DNA of 64,000 nucleotides from Bacteroidia bacterium. GTDB taxonomy: Bacteria > Bacteroidota > Bacteroidia > Bacteroidales > Azobacteroidaceae. This document shows positions 47,075 to 56,584 of the stretch, one piece after another. Below the pieces are notes generated by a model, which was not told the DNA's origin, ran no database searches, and was given only the letters and a program-made list of their open reading frames with translations. The stretch spans positions 1-64,000 of the forward strand of contig BNTV01000010.1 in assembly GCA_025996865.1 (NCBI GenBank), given 5' to 3'. Numbering within the stretch: the stretch's first letter is position 1; every line of letters begins with the position of its first letter. The position numbers were made by a program, and so were the translations under genes.

Positions 47075-49222
47075 TTATTGTAATTGAATGACAATTGTCT
47101 GTCCTTTCGATACCCTGGCGCCTGCCGTTAGCGACTGGCTTTTCACTTCTCCATGTCCTGCCAAAACAACCCGCAAACCTGCTTTTTCCAAAGCGTAAAC
47201 CGCATCTTTTGCGCCCATTCCAACTACGTTCGGCACCAAATCGCCCTGTATTCTCCTGCTGCTGAGAAGTATGCGGTCATCTGCCGTGTGGGCGCTCATC
47301 CATTCTCCTTTCAGACTGTCGGTATATTTCACATCCAATTTTTTCATTGCATATTCCGAATGTTCGGATAAACCGGATTTCACTCGCGGCGTCTTGGTCA
47401 TAATCGTGTCATTATACGCTGTAAATTTGGGACTTGCAGCAATGCTTTGTACAAATACTTCTTCTGCAATCTGCTTGAAAACCCTCCCGCTCATGTAACC
47501 GCCCGAAGCATTGCCGTTGCGGGGTTTCCGGATGACAACGATACAGGAATATTGCGGGTTGTTGGAGGGGAAATAACCGCAAAAAGAGACTTGGTGACTC
47601 AATCCGCCGGCTTTATAACCGGCAGCGCCCTGCGAAAGTTGGGCTGTTCCGGTTTTTCCCGAAATCCGCACTAAATCCGAATGGGCCGGTTTTCCTGTTC
47701 CCCGTGGATGGTTGACTACGCTGTCCAACATTTCCCGAACATACTGTAAGGTAAGGTCGGAACAAATGTGTTCTTTGAGTACGACCGGTTCCCGTTTTTC
47801 TTTCACCCGTCCGTTTTCCCTGATTTCTTTCACGAAAAGCGGTTTCACCATCGTACCGTTATTGGCGATGGCATTGAAAAAAGTCAGGGTGTAAATCGGT
47901 GGAATTTGTGTTTCATATCCGAAAGACATCCAAGGTAAAGTCGTTTTGTACCAAGTGCTTGGCGAAACTTGAGGATGTCTGACCCGCGCCACTCCATATC
48001 CCGGAATGTCTAAATGCAAATCCTGGCTGAAGCCCAACCGGTAAAGCCCGTCCACATATTTGCCGGGATTGTTTCCGTAAGACCTCAGAATAATTTTCGC
48101 AACGCCGACATTCGATGAAAACCAGATGGATTTGGCTGCCGTTATCATTCCGTAACCGCCGCGATTGGCATTGTGATCCCGCAAAGTCGAGCCGGCATAT
48201 TCGAAAACGCCGTTGCCGACATCCACCGGATCGTTCGGGCTGACGAGGCCATCGTCCAAAGCCACCATCATTGAAGCTACTTTAAACGTCGAACCCGGTT
48301 CGCTCAGGTCGGACACGGCATAATTTTTCGTTTCGCCCCATACGCCTTCGCGCATGCGTCCCATATTGGCAATTGCCTTTATATCACCGGTTTTCACTTC
48401 CATAAGCACTGCGGTACCCGATTCGGCGTCCAATTCTTTCAGTTTTTCCAACAATGCTTTTTCGGTAATATCCTGCATGTTGATGTCAATCGTGGAAATA
48501 ATATCGCAACCCGGAACCGGATTTCTATCCGTTACCTGAATATTGTGTCCCTGAACGCGTTGACGGGTTCCCACGCCCGGCCGGCCGCTCAAAAGGGAAT
48601 CGAAGGCTAATTCCAAACCGTTTTTACCGCCTTTGTCAAATTCGCCGTAAATATCGCCGATGGTTCGTGAAGCCAATGTACCGTAGGGTTTGGTCCTTTT
48701 CACAAGACTTCGCGCATAGAGTCCGGATTTGTTTTGTCCTTGTTTGAAGAAAGGCATTTGCCGGATGGCTTTCAGTTGCAAATAGTTCACTTCGCCGATA
48801 TCCAAACGGTATTCCCTGTTTTTCGGAGAACGTTGTTTCCATCCTTTCATGATATGCGCTTCGTAAGCCGCCGCCGATTTGCCCGGAAACATCTTGCTTA
48901 ATTCCACCGACAAGGGCTTGACATATTTCCGCAAAGTATCTTCTTTGATGCCTTCCGCCCAAAAATCCATATAAAGCCGGTAACGAAATTCCGAAGTAGC
49001 CATCAATTCATAATTGTCGGAATAGATATTTCCGCGCGTAGCCTGAATGGGAATCCCCGGCTGAATCGTTTTGTTGCCGAGATCCCGCCAAAAATTCCCG
49101 TCAACAAACGATACCACGACTGCCCGCACGACAATCGCAATGATTATCACACCGAAAATCAGGGCTATAAGGAAATAATTCCTTTGAATTTTTTTGCTAT
49201 TGTCAGAAGTTTTTGCCATCAA
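47075..49222 (-). CDS. ftsI: Division transpeptidase FtsI (PBP) with PASTA domain
   Basis: This 715-residue class B penicillin-binding protein cross-links septal peptidoglycan. One TM helix (YFLIALIFGVIIIAIVVRAVV) is followed by the dimerisation domain and the transpeptidase domain with Ser311 in SEPGSTFKVAS, SSN in WFSSNVGVAK and KTG in ISGKTGTAQLS. A single PASTA domain ends the protein (NVVGMGAKDAVYALEKAG ... SKGQTIVIQLQ), as in many Bacteroidota FtsI. The first Met codon is doubled, so the start may be 49219. It is 3 nt from ftsL. Confidence 0.96.
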   Translation of the reverse strand: MMAKTSDNSKKIQRNYFLIALIFGVIIIAIVVRAVVVSFVDGNFWRDLGNKTIQPGIPIQATRGNIYSDNYELMATSEFRYRLYMDFWAEGIKEDTLRKYVKPLSVELSKMFPGKSAAAYEAHIMKGWKQRSPKNREYRLDIGEVNYLQLKAIRQMPFFKQGQNKSGLYARSLVKRTKPYGTLASRTIGDIYGEFDKGGKNGLELAFDSLLSGRPGVGTRQRVQGHNIQVTDRNPVPGCDIISTIDINMQDITEKALLEKLKELDAESGTAVLMEVKTGDIKAIANMGRMREGVWGETKNYAVSDLSEPGSTFKVASMMVALDDGLVSPNDPVDVGNGVFEYAGSTLRDHNANRGGYGMITAAKSIWFSSNVGVAKIILRSYGNNPGKYVDGLYRLGFSQDLHLDIPGYGVARVRHPQVSPSTWYKTTLPWMSFGYETQIPPIYTLTFFNAIANNGTMVKPLFVKEIRENGRVKEKREPVVLKEHICSDLTLQYVREMLDSVVNHPRGTGKPAHSDLVRISGKTGTAQLSQGAAGYKAGGLSHQVSFCGYFPSNNPQYSCIVVIRKPRNGNASGGYMSGRVFKQIAEEVFVQSIAASPKFTAYNDTIMTKTPRVKSGLSEHSEYAMKKLDVKYTDSLKGEWMSAHTADDRILLSSRRIQGDLVPNVVGMGAKDAVYALEKAGLRVVLAGHGEVKSQSLTAGARVSKGQTIVIQLQ

Positions 49223-49225
49223 TTA

Positions 49226-49567
49226 TTATTTATGAATTTCATATACAGACGATTTTGACGACCGCAACCCGACACCCTTCGTTGCCAGCATCTCTTCTAT
49301 TTGCGATTGGCGACTGCTGGAGGTCAATTCGGTCGATATAATCAAATTTTCATATTTGACGTCTTGTAATTTTGTCTTCAAATTTTCGATTTCCGTCAGT
49401 TTTTTCATACAGGAATACCTGTTACTAATGAAAATAATTATCAGGAAAACTATCAAAATCAACAACCGGGATTGTCGTATCACGAAATCCTCAGTCAGAA
49501 ATCCGCCACCCAGAATATGGGATAGTGAATTTTTCTTTTTTTTCTTTGTGTTCTTTGATTCAGCCAT
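49226..49567 (-). CDS. ftsL: FtsL-like division protein
   Basis: This 113-residue bitopic protein has a basic Lys-rich start (SKNTKKKKKNSL), one TM helix (SRLLILIVFLIIIFISNRYS) and a coiled coil (MKKLTEIENLKTKLQDVKYE). It sits between rsmH and ftsI, exactly where Bacteroidota encode their FtsL. The coiled coil would pair with FtsB/DivIC and support FtsQ. Sequence is poorly conserved, so the call rests on topology and place. Confidence 0.88.
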   Translation of the reverse strand: MAESKNTKKKKKNSLSHILGGGFLTEDFVIRQSRLLILIVFLIIIFISNRYSCMKKLTEIENLKTKLQDVKYENLIISTELTSSSRQSQIEEMLATKGVGLRSSKSSVYEIHK

Positions 49568-49579
49568 TTTCCGATCTGT

Positions 49580-50491
49580 TTATATTTTTTCAATGATTCT
49601 TAATTTTGCGCTTCGCGAACGGGGATTCTTTTCGATTTCCTCCGCATCCGGGATGATTATTTTGTTGTTAATCAGTCTAAAAGGGGTCAATACATTTCCG
49701 TAAAAATCCTTTTTAAGCGTTCCTTCAAAATCGCCGGTTTTGAAAAAGTTCTTTACCAAACGGTCTTCTAAAGAATGATAGGTAATCACAGCCAAACGCC
49801 CGCCGGACTTCAACAAATCGGCGGCTTGTTGCAGCATATCTTTCAAAGCTTCCAGTTCCTCATTGACCTCGATGCGCAACGCCTGAAAAGCCTGCGCCAT
49901 TTGCTTCTTCTCTTTCTCACGGCTGAAAAAGGGTTTCAGAACGTCCAAAAAGTTGCGGACTGTCCGGATTTTCTGCGTTTCCCTCGTGCGGACAATCGCC
50001 TTGGCAATCGCCCTTGAGCTTTTCAATTCGCCGTAATGATAAAAAATACCGGCTAAATTTTCTTCCGTGTAAGTATTCAACACATCCGCAGCCGTTTTAC
50101 CGGCCTGTTTGTTCATCCGCATATCCAGATCGCCATCGAAACGGAAAGAAAATCCCCGCGTTTCATCATCAAAGTGGTGCCACGAAACGCCCAAATCGGC
50201 CAATAAACCATCTATTTTTTCGACATCGTTCCAGTCCATAAAATTGGAAAGGTAGCGAAAATTACTTCTGACGAAAGTAAATTGTTTGCCGGGAAGTATA
50301 TTATTTTCAGCATCCGCATCCCGGTCAAAACCGTACAGATGACCGTCCTCATTCAACCGGCTCAGAATTTCCCGCGCGTGTCCGCCTCCGCCGAAAGTTA
50401 CATCCACATAGATTCCTTCCGGCCGGATATTCAGCCCGTCGATACTTTCTTTCAAAAGTACAGGAATGTGATAGGTTGCCATTTCATTCAT
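49580..50491 (-). CDS. rsmH: 16S rRNA (cytosine1402-N4)-methyltransferase
   Basis: RsmH (MraW) methylates C1402 in the ribosomal decoding site with SAM. The 303-residue protein shows the N-terminal HIPVLLKESIDGLNI, the SAM-binding DVTFGGGGHAREILSRL, the segment GLLADLGVSWHHFDDETRGFSF, and FQALRIEVNEELEALKDML and VITYHSLEDRLVKNFF. It may start at MNE (50491) or at MATYH (50482). It follows mraZ by 2 nt. Confidence 0.96.
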   Translation of the reverse strand: MNEMATYHIPVLLKESIDGLNIRPEGIYVDVTFGGGGHAREILSRLNEDGHLYGFDRDADAENNILPGKQFTFVRSNFRYLSNFMDWNDVEKIDGLLADLGVSWHHFDDETRGFSFRFDGDLDMRMNKQAGKTAADVLNTYTEENLAGIFYHYGELKSSRAIAKAIVRTRETQKIRTVRNFLDVLKPFFSREKEKKQMAQAFQALRIEVNEELEALKDMLQQAADLLKSGGRLAVITYHSLEDRLVKNFFKTGDFEGTLKKDFYGNVLTPFRLINNKIIIPDAEEIEKNPRSRSAKLRIIEKI

Positions 50492-50493
50492 AT

Positions 50494-50943
50494 TTATTTA
50501 GAGCCAAGATATTTTTTTACATTTTCTTTGAACGTTGCCGGAGCCAGCGTAACTTTTTCCAAGGACTCTTTGTTCCATATTTCAATCGTATAGTCCAAAC
50601 CGACAAAGCGTACATCTGTCGTAATTTTAGCCAGTTGCATGTATTTTTTTGGAATCAGGATTCTTCCGTTAGTGTCCATCTCCAAAATTTCCGCTTCTAT
50701 TGAGAATTGCCGAAAGACCTGTTGTTCTTCTTCGTCCCATTTATTTAATTTCGTCCGGAGTTCGCTCAACTCATTGTTCCATATACTTGCCGGATACAAA
50801 ACCAAGCAATCCTGAAAAACATCCTTGCGCAACACAAGATGCGTCTCCCCCGCTGTTTGCAGGACTTTGCGAAATATAGCCGGCACGAAAACCCGTCCTT
50901 TTACATCCGCTTTTGCATCTATATTGCCGATGAATCTCTCCAT
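50494..50943 (-). CDS. mraZ: MraZ, regulator of the dcw cluster
   Basis: This 149-residue protein has two SpoVT/AbrB-like domains (FIGNIDAKADVKGRVFVPAIF; LEMDTNGRILIPKKYM). MraZ forms a ring, binds repeats in front of its own operon and controls the dcw genes. It is the first gene here. The region upstream (50944-51179) is AT-rich with a near-consensus -7 element on the minus strand (TACTTTTA, 50974-50981); the known GTG-type MraZ-box repeats are not obvious, though CCACT occurs near 50990-51005. Confidence 0.94.
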   Translation of the reverse strand: MERFIGNIDAKADVKGRVFVPAIFRKVLQTAGETHLVLRKDVFQDCLVLYPASIWNNELSELRTKLNKWDEEEQQVFRQFSIEAEILEMDTNGRILIPKKYMQLAKITTDVRFVGLDYTIEIWNKESLEKVTLAPATFKENVKKYLGSK

Positions 50944-51179
50944 TTTTTCAAATTAAACGTTTATTTCACAGCGTAAAAGTACAAAAATCTCCACTTTCCC
51001 CCACTATATTTTCATATTTTTTTAATAAAAAGTTATCAACAAGTTTATCAACGAGTTATTATTCTCTAAAACGCTGTTTAGAAAAGAATTAATTTTTTAT
51101 TAACAGGTGGGGGAAAAATGAAGTACAATGTCTTACCGCAGCTTGTTTTTGTGACAGGTCGCTCGTAATCAGATAACCT

Positions 51180-51719
51180 TTATGAATGAATCGTAAAAAT
51201 ACTGAAATTAACAGCTCCATACACTCGCTGCTGAACAAAAAACGGCAATTGAGAAAAGTCCTGTTCTTTAGGATGTTCCATAATAAAAATGCTTTCGGGT
51301 TTTAATAACCCGTGCGAAAAGATTATTTCGGGGATTTTGGACAAGCTTGGTAAGGAATAGGGTGGATCGGCGAAAATGAAATCAAAAGTTTGCTTTGTGG
51401 ACGCTATGTATTTGAAAACGTCGGTTTTCAGGGTGGTTAAGTTTTCGGCGGCCAATTCAGCTTTCACTTTTTTGATAAAAGCGTAATGGGCCGGATCTTT
51501 TTCGACGCAAACTACTTCTTTACAGCCTCTTGAAATCAACTCGAAAGCAATACTTCCGGTTCCGGAAAACAAATCCAACGCAACCGTATCTTCCAGATCA
51601 ATCCGGTTGCCGATTACATTAAAAATATTTTCTTTGGCAAAATCCGTAGTAGGGCGCGCCTTGAAACTTTTAGGCACATCGAAGCGCCGGCTTTTATATT
51701 TGCCGCTTATGATTCGCAT
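51180..51719 (-). CDS. rsmD: 16S rRNA (guanine966-N2)-methyltransferase
   Basis: RsmD methylates G966 of 16S rRNA. The 179-residue protein has the family start MRIISGKYKSRRFDVP, the SAM motif LDLFSGTGSIAFELISRG and the catalytic FIFADPPYSLP. It overlaps the end of the upstream DUF3822-type gene by 13 nt, a pairing common in Bacteroidota. Confidence 0.95.
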   Translation of the reverse strand: MRIISGKYKSRRFDVPKSFKARPTTDFAKENIFNVIGNRIDLEDTVALDLFSGTGSIAFELISRGCKEVVCVEKDPAHYAFIKKVKAELAAENLTTLKTDVFKYIASTKQTFDFIFADPPYSLPSLSKIPEIIFSHGLLKPESIFIMEHPKEQDFSQLPFFVQQRVYGAVNFSIFTIHS

Positions 51720-52534
51720 AATGAGAAGATTGCCAATTCAAACGGAATGTTTTTTGTGTCGATGATTCCAAACGGGTATCCGTCGGGAAGGGGTTTCATG
51801 TGAACCTGTTCAATGTATAACCGTAATTTTTTGATAAGCTCTTCGTTTTGAGAACGCTCTCCCGTCACATATAACAAATCGGAGAAACGATTCATTTTCA
51901 GTTGTTTCCATGTATAAAGAATGTAATAAAGCGCATCCTGGGTTTTTTCGCAAGGGAAATGGTTTCCCAACAAAAACGATTTTTGGGAAAAGCAAAAAAT
52001 ATCAATTCCTTTTTCATGTGCATTGATAAACATTTGCTGGTTTTTGTGTTTTATATCAGGGAAATAGAAATGAGTGACCAAGGGCGCCGAATAGTGGACA
52101 AATTCCGGTTCGTTGAACGAACGGATAAAAAAATCATAAATATTTTCGGGAATAGGATATAAAACCCTGAGTTTTGCCAACGGAATGGAATGGTCCAAGT
52201 ATTTTTCCTCTTTTTCCGAAAAGATGAATTTGATAAAATCTTCTTTGTATCCATCCGAATAAATGGCGTCCGGAACATAGGTATATAACGGAGAAAAGAC
52301 TAATATACAGGTTCTTTGAAACGGATAAGTGAAAAAATCATTATCGAAAAACAGGTCTTTGAATACGGAAAAAGCATCGGTTTGTCCGGTAGAATCGACT
52401 TTGTAAAAAAAGTAAGATTTCAAATCGTCCGGGCAATGGAACGAAAAAGAAAACTTCTCCGGATGGACATAAACGGTAAGAATATACCTTCCCGGAATCT
52501 GCAGGTTGATATTGTCTGGAATATTGATTTTCAT
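51707..52534 (-). CDS. DUF3822-type protein
   Basis: This protein of about 275 residues (from MKINIPDN; the frame is open seven codons further) matches the Bacteroidota family annotated DUF3822, usually encoded just before rsmD. Recognisable parts are SFSFHCPDDLKSYFFYKVDS and FVHYSAPLVTHFY. It has no signal peptide or TM helix. The fold is thought to resemble an actin-like ATPase half, but the function is unknown. It is translated together with rsmD. Confidence 0.85.
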   Translation of the reverse strand: MKINIPDNINLQIPGRYILTVYVHPEKFSFSFHCPDDLKSYFFYKVDSTGQTDAFSVFKDLFFDNDFFTYPFQRTCILVFSPLYTYVPDAIYSDGYKEDFIKFIFSEKEEKYLDHSIPLAKLRVLYPIPENIYDFFIRSFNEPEFVHYSAPLVTHFYFPDIKHKNQQMFINAHEKGIDIFCFSQKSFLLGNHFPCEKTQDALYYILYTWKQLKMNRFSDLLYVTGERSQNEELIKKLRLYIEQVHMKPLPDGYPFGIIDTKNIPFELAIFSLCES

Positions 52535-52907
52535 CTGAAAATACTTGAAAAACACATATATATCAATAAAATTACCACAATGAACAAAATTGTTTGAATA
52601 AACTTTTTCATAAAAGACCGACTTTTATTTTGCAAATATATGAAATATTTTTGAATTCGGACGATGTTTACATCTATGTTCAATATTTAAATTTTCACTT
52701 TCAAAAAAAATCATTTACAACCTTCATTCTCAATAAATTTGATGAAAAAAGTGAATTTTTTGCAAAATATATTTTTTATTTAGTCTATTTTATTTACTTT
52801 TGCTTCCAATTCAGGAATAAAATTGTTTTTTACGGTCGAATGCAAGTCTTGTTTGACCCTGAAAATAGGAGCATATATATAAACTGTAATTATTTATATA
52901 AAATATC
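52535..52907. other. AT-rich divergent intergenic region with promoter elements
   Basis: No gene is seen. On the minus strand TATATTTG (52633-52640) fits the -7 element for the DUF3822/rsmD pair. On the plus strand TACTTTTG (52795-52802) fits a -7 element for the T6SS operon starting at clpV, giving a leader of about 100 nt. Matching -33 elements are weak. No operator-like palindrome stands out. Confidence 0.5.
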
Positions 52908-55373
52908 ATGGATTTTTTGAATTTGAACGAGTCTGTGAAAACAGCTATTCGTATTGCACAATCCATTGCCCGGGAATACGGCAATACGCATTTTACACCG
53001 GCTCATCTGTTAAAAGGATTGCTACACAAAGAAGTCGGGTTGCAAAGTTTTATCCAGTTTTTGGGAAAAGAAATTTCCTATTTTGAAGAATGGGCGGAAG
53101 TGCGGATAGAAGATTGTCCTAAAACGGGTTCGCCGGCCGAAATTACGGGCGATGAAAATATCCCGAAAGTCTTTGAAGAATCCGACAATGTCCGGTTAAA
53201 ATTAGGCTTGTTGGAAATCAATCCCATTTGTGTTTTGGCCGCTTTGGCCAAACCGGGCGTCGGATTTACCGGAGACCAGCTCAAATCTTTCCCCATACGG
53301 GAGAATGAAATTTTCGACTTGTATTTTAAGGGGGAAGAAGTGATGAGCAGTATTATTCCCGAATTTCACGAATCGCCGGAAGCCAAGGGAATGACCGCTT
53401 TGCATAAATACTGCATTGACAAAACGGCATTAGCTATCGATTTGAAAATCAGCGATGTGGTAAACCGGGAAAAGGAAATCCGGATGATGATGGAAATACT
53501 CGGACGCCACAGTAAACCGAATGTGCTGGTAATCGGCGATGCAGGAGTCGGAAAAACCGCTTTGGTGGACGGTCTTGCCAAACGCATTGTGGACAAAAAC
53601 GTACCTTCTTATTTGGAAGGTTGTGTTGTTTATGAACTGGATACCGGTAATTTAATCGCCGGCGCTACTTACAAAGGCGAAATCGAAGACCGTTTGAAAA
53701 ACCTGATCAAAGAAATCCGCACCTTAGATCACGCGATTCTTTTCATTGATGAAATCCATGTTTTATTAGACGCCAAACAAGGCAATTCCGGAGCTGCCAA
53801 TATCCTGAAACCGGAAATGTCGCGGGGTGACTTGACCATCATCGGCGCAACCACCATCGATGAATACCGCAAACTGATCGAACCCGATCACGCATTCAGC
53901 CGTCGTTTTGAAGTCTTGCAAATGGAAGAGCCGGGTGTGAGTTCCGCCATCCAAATGGTACAATCGGTGATTGACAAATATTCCAATTTTCATAAACTAA
54001 AAGTTTCGGACGATGCTGTGGCGGAATGTGTCCGCCTGGCGAAACGCTACACCAAAGACCGGCGGTTGCCCGATTCGGCGATTGACTTGCTGGACAGAAC
54101 CCTGTCGGCCACCAAAATGATTAACGAAACAGCCGCCAAAGATGTTTTGGGCTTTACCAAAGAACTGGCTGTCATTGAAGATAATAAAGAAAAGAATAAG
54201 GAAGAATTGTTCAAAGATTTGAAGTACGTGCATTTTTCCATGCAAAACAAACTCAGTCCGGTCTTGATGGGATTGATTACCGAGGAAACGGATGTCTCGG
54301 AAATAGACAATTATGAAGACCTTTTAAATTATATCCATCGTTCGCTGGATACCCTTCGCGAATTTTCGAAAGAAAAAATACAAACCGTAACCGGACACGA
54401 GATAGCCGCCGTCATATCCAACAAAACAGGTATTCCTATCGGTAAAATCCAGTCGCAGGAAAAAGAACGCCTGCTGAATATGGAAGAAATCCTGAAACGG
54501 CGCGTCGTAGGGCAAGACCATGCTTTGAAAGCCTTGGTGGATGCGATTCTGGAATCGCGTAGCGGATTGAATAAACAGGGACAGCCCATCGGTTCGTTTT
54601 TCTTCCTTGGACCGACCGGTACCGGTAAAACCGAATTGGCGAAAGCGATGGCGGAAGCCTTGTTCAACGACGAAAAAGCGATGATTCGTTTCGACATGTC
54701 GGAATTTAAGGAAGAACATTCGGCGGCCTTATTATATGGAGCGCCTCCGGGGTATGTGGGTTATGAAGAAGGCGGTTTGCTGGTGAACAAAATCCGGCAA
54801 CAATCTTATGCGGTAGTTCTTTTTGACGAAATTGAAAAAGCCCACCAGTCGGTTTACGATACCTTCCTGCAAATCATGGACGAGGGGAAATTGCACGACC
54901 GTTTGGGTAAAGAGGGTGATTTTTCCAATGCTTTGGTAATTTTTACGTCCAATGTAGGTAGCGAGTGGTTGGTCGAGCAATTGACGCAAGGCAAATTACC
55001 GACGACGACGCAAATCATGGAAGTCATGGGACGTTATTTCCGTCCCGAATTTCTGGCGCGTCTTTCCGAGATTGTACCTTTCCGGCCGATCAGCGAAGAC
55101 ATGTTGTTGCAGATATTTGACATTCAGTTGCAAAGTTTGCGGAATGCTTTGGAAAAACAAGGCATCGAATTAGTTATCGACGAAGATACCCGCCGGATGC
55201 TGGCTAACAAGGGATTTACGCCCAAATACGGTGCGCGTCAGGTGGCGGGCATTATCCGCAATTACTTGCGGCGGCCGATTTCCCGGTATATTATTGCAGG
55301 GAAAGTAGTGAAGGGGAACCGGTTGATAGTTGGAATGGATGAGAATAAGGAACTTATTTGGGAAATAAAATAA
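52908..55373 (+). CDS. clpV: T6SS sheath-recycling ATPase ClpV (TssH)
   Basis: ClpV disassembles the contracted T6SS sheath. The 821-residue double AAA+ protein has a Clp N-domain (1-150), AAA-1 with Walker A GDAGVGKTA near residue 210 and LFIDEIHVLL, a short middle region, and AAA-2 with Walker A GPTGTGKTE near 568 and VVLFDEIEKAHQS. It differs from the clpC product at 22064 in its N-domain and lacks the UVR motif. It begins a plus-strand T6SS gene run and overlaps the next gene by one base (TAATG). Confidence 0.93.
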   Translation: MDFLNLNESVKTAIRIAQSIAREYGNTHFTPAHLLKGLLHKEVGLQSFIQFLGKEISYFEEWAEVRIEDCPKTGSPAEITGDENIPKVFEESDNVRLKLGLLEINPICVLAALAKPGVGFTGDQLKSFPIRENEIFDLYFKGEEVMSSIIPEFHESPEAKGMTALHKYCIDKTALAIDLKISDVVNREKEIRMMMEILGRHSKPNVLVIGDAGVGKTALVDGLAKRIVDKNVPSYLEGCVVYELDTGNLIAGATYKGEIEDRLKNLIKEIRTLDHAILFIDEIHVLLDAKQGNSGAANILKPEMSRGDLTIIGATTIDEYRKLIEPDHAFSRRFEVLQMEEPGVSSAIQMVQSVIDKYSNFHKLKVSDDAVAECVRLAKRYTKDRRLPDSAIDLLDRTLSATKMINETAAKDVLGFTKELAVIEDNKEKNKEELFKDLKYVHFSMQNKLSPVLMGLITEETDVSEIDNYEDLLNYIHRSLDTLREFSKEKIQTVTGHEIAAVISNKTGIPIGKIQSQEKERLLNMEEILKRRVVGQDHALKALVDAILESRSGLNKQGQPIGSFFFLGPTGTGKTELAKAMAEALFNDEKAMIRFDMSEFKEEHSAALLYGAPPGYVGYEEGGLLVNKIRQQSYAVVLFDEIEKAHQSVYDTFLQIMDEGKLHDRLGKEGDFSNALVIFTSNVGSEWLVEQLTQGKLPTTTQIMEVMGRYFRPEFLARLSEIVPFRPISEDMLLQIFDIQLQSLRNALEKQGIELVIDEDTRRMLANKGFTPKYGARQVAGIIRNYLRRPISRYIIAGKVVKGNRLIVGMDENKELIWEIK

Positions 55374-55789
55374 TGGTAGAATACAAATCCTATTTAAAAC
55401 TAAAAATTCCTAAAAATAATATTTTAGGATTGTCATGGGAGCAATACAACGTGCTTTCATGCAGTTACAATCTGTGGCAAGACACAAAAAAAGACGGAGA
55501 ACCCAATTCCAAAATCAAGGGAGGGACGATACAAGTCACATTATCCGACTTGCCGGTTGATCCGTTAATGGCTTGGGTATTTGACCACGCTAAATTTTAC
55601 AACGGTGAAATTACCATCGTGGATTTAGACGGTAAAACCTTGGAACAGGTTTATTTTGAAGAAGCCCGCTGCGTCAATTTTGACTTGCATTACGGACTTG
55701 ATACACAATTCAAAGCGGAAACCCGATTAACGTTAAACGTACAACGCTTACAAATCGGAGAAGCTTATTTTGAAAATACAGGACTATGA
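55373..55789 (+). CDS. Divergent Hcp/TssD-like tube protein
   Basis: This 138-residue protein aligns by pattern with the TssD (Hcp) proteins at 58516 and 58948: Y-x-V-L-x-C-x-Y near the start, then a K-GGTIQVTLSD strand and a final LNVQRLQIGEAYFENTG like the Hcp 'ISAQKL...' end. It is less conserved than those two. The ATG at 55373 overlaps the clpV stop; a TTG further upstream is unlikely. A specialised tube or adaptor Hcp is the best guess. Confidence 0.8.
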   Translation: MVEYKSYLKLKIPKNNILGLSWEQYNVLSCSYNLWQDTKKDGEPNSKIKGGTIQVTLSDLPVDPLMAWVFDHAKFYNGEITIVDLDGKTLEQVYFEEARCVNFDLHYGLDTQFKAETRLTLNVQRLQIGEAYFENTGL

Positions 55790-56358
55790 GTTATATTGAC
55801 GATTTTATTTACCGGGTAAGGACCGGAAGACTCTTTTCCGGTTTGCAAAAACCGAAAGAAACAACCCCCTTTTCGCAGGCTAATTTACCCGATCTGCCGC
55901 CGGTTGAGGAAAAGAAACCCATCGGGCCGGATCAGATCATTCACTTCCTGTTCATGGGGAAAACCTACTTTGTGGAAAGTTTTAACTTGAATTTCAAGCA
56001 AGATGTGGATTCACGGAAAAACCGGCCGGATAGTTTCACCTACGGGGGAACGTTGCAAATCACCCTCAGCGAGACACCCGACCATTCCATCAACGAATGG
56101 ATGGCGCAAACGTATATGATGCGAAACGGAGAAATTCAATTTTTCCGAAACTTGCCCAAAATCACTCAAAGTTCACTGCTAACTTTGTTCTTTGAGGATG
56201 CTTATTGTGTCGCTTACAGTAAAAAAATGGATACAATTACGTCCGGTTTACTGACAACTCTGACAATTTCTCCCCGAAAAATTAAAATCGGTAACGAAGA
56301 ATTTGAAAACAACTGGAAGAAAAAAGAATCTTTATCACATACGATAAAAAGCATATAA
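55786..56358 (+). CDS. Hcp/TssD-like protein with N-terminal extension
   Basis: This 190-residue protein has a ~60-residue extension rich in Pro and Lys (LPDLPPVEEKKPIGPD) followed by an Hcp-like domain: HFLFMGKTYFVESFNLNFKQDVD, TYGGTLQITLSETPDHSINE and LTTLTISPRKIKIGNEEFEN. It overlaps the upstream gene by 4 nt (ATGA). The extension may place it at a special position such as the tube tip or base, or carry cargo. Function is inferred only. Confidence 0.78.
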   Translation: MSYIDDFIYRVRTGRLFSGLQKPKETTPFSQANLPDLPPVEEKKPIGPDQIIHFLFMGKTYFVESFNLNFKQDVDSRKNRPDSFTYGGTLQITLSETPDHSINEWMAQTYMMRNGEIQFFRNLPKITQSSLLTLFFEDAYCVAYSKKMDTITSGLLTTLTISPRKIKIGNEEFENNWKKKESLSHTIKSI

Positions 56359-56539
56359 ACAATGTATTTATTTGTTTTTACAGGTATTGAATCCGTCCAA
56401 TTATAACTTTTTTATAGTAATTCGTTTAAAAATTGCAAAAAAATTATTGTATTACATATTTTTTTACTAAATTGCGGGAAATTTAAAATGTCTGGACTGT
56501 ATAAATATCATGTGTGTCTGTAATATAGTTTTGAGCATA

Positions 56540-56547
56540 TAATTTTG
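56540..56547 (+). promoter_or_regulatory. -7 promoter element upstream of tssB
   Basis: TAATTTTG fits TAnnTTTG, 37 nt before the tssB ATG, in a 226-nt AT-rich gap that follows the clpV transcript. No clear -33 is seen. Confidence 0.45.
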
Positions 56548-56584
56548 AAATAATTCTATTTATTAATTTAATACTGTTTAAAGT

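Noticed and set aside
51033..51053. Two TTATCAAC(A/G) sequences upstream of mraZ, resembling DnaA boxes
   Set aside because: Each has a mismatch to the DnaA box, there are only two, and no dnaA, DUE or skew evidence supports an origin here.
52908..55373. ClpB disaggregase
   Set aside because: The long ClpB coiled-coil middle domain is missing and the gene is translationally coupled to Hcp-like genes.
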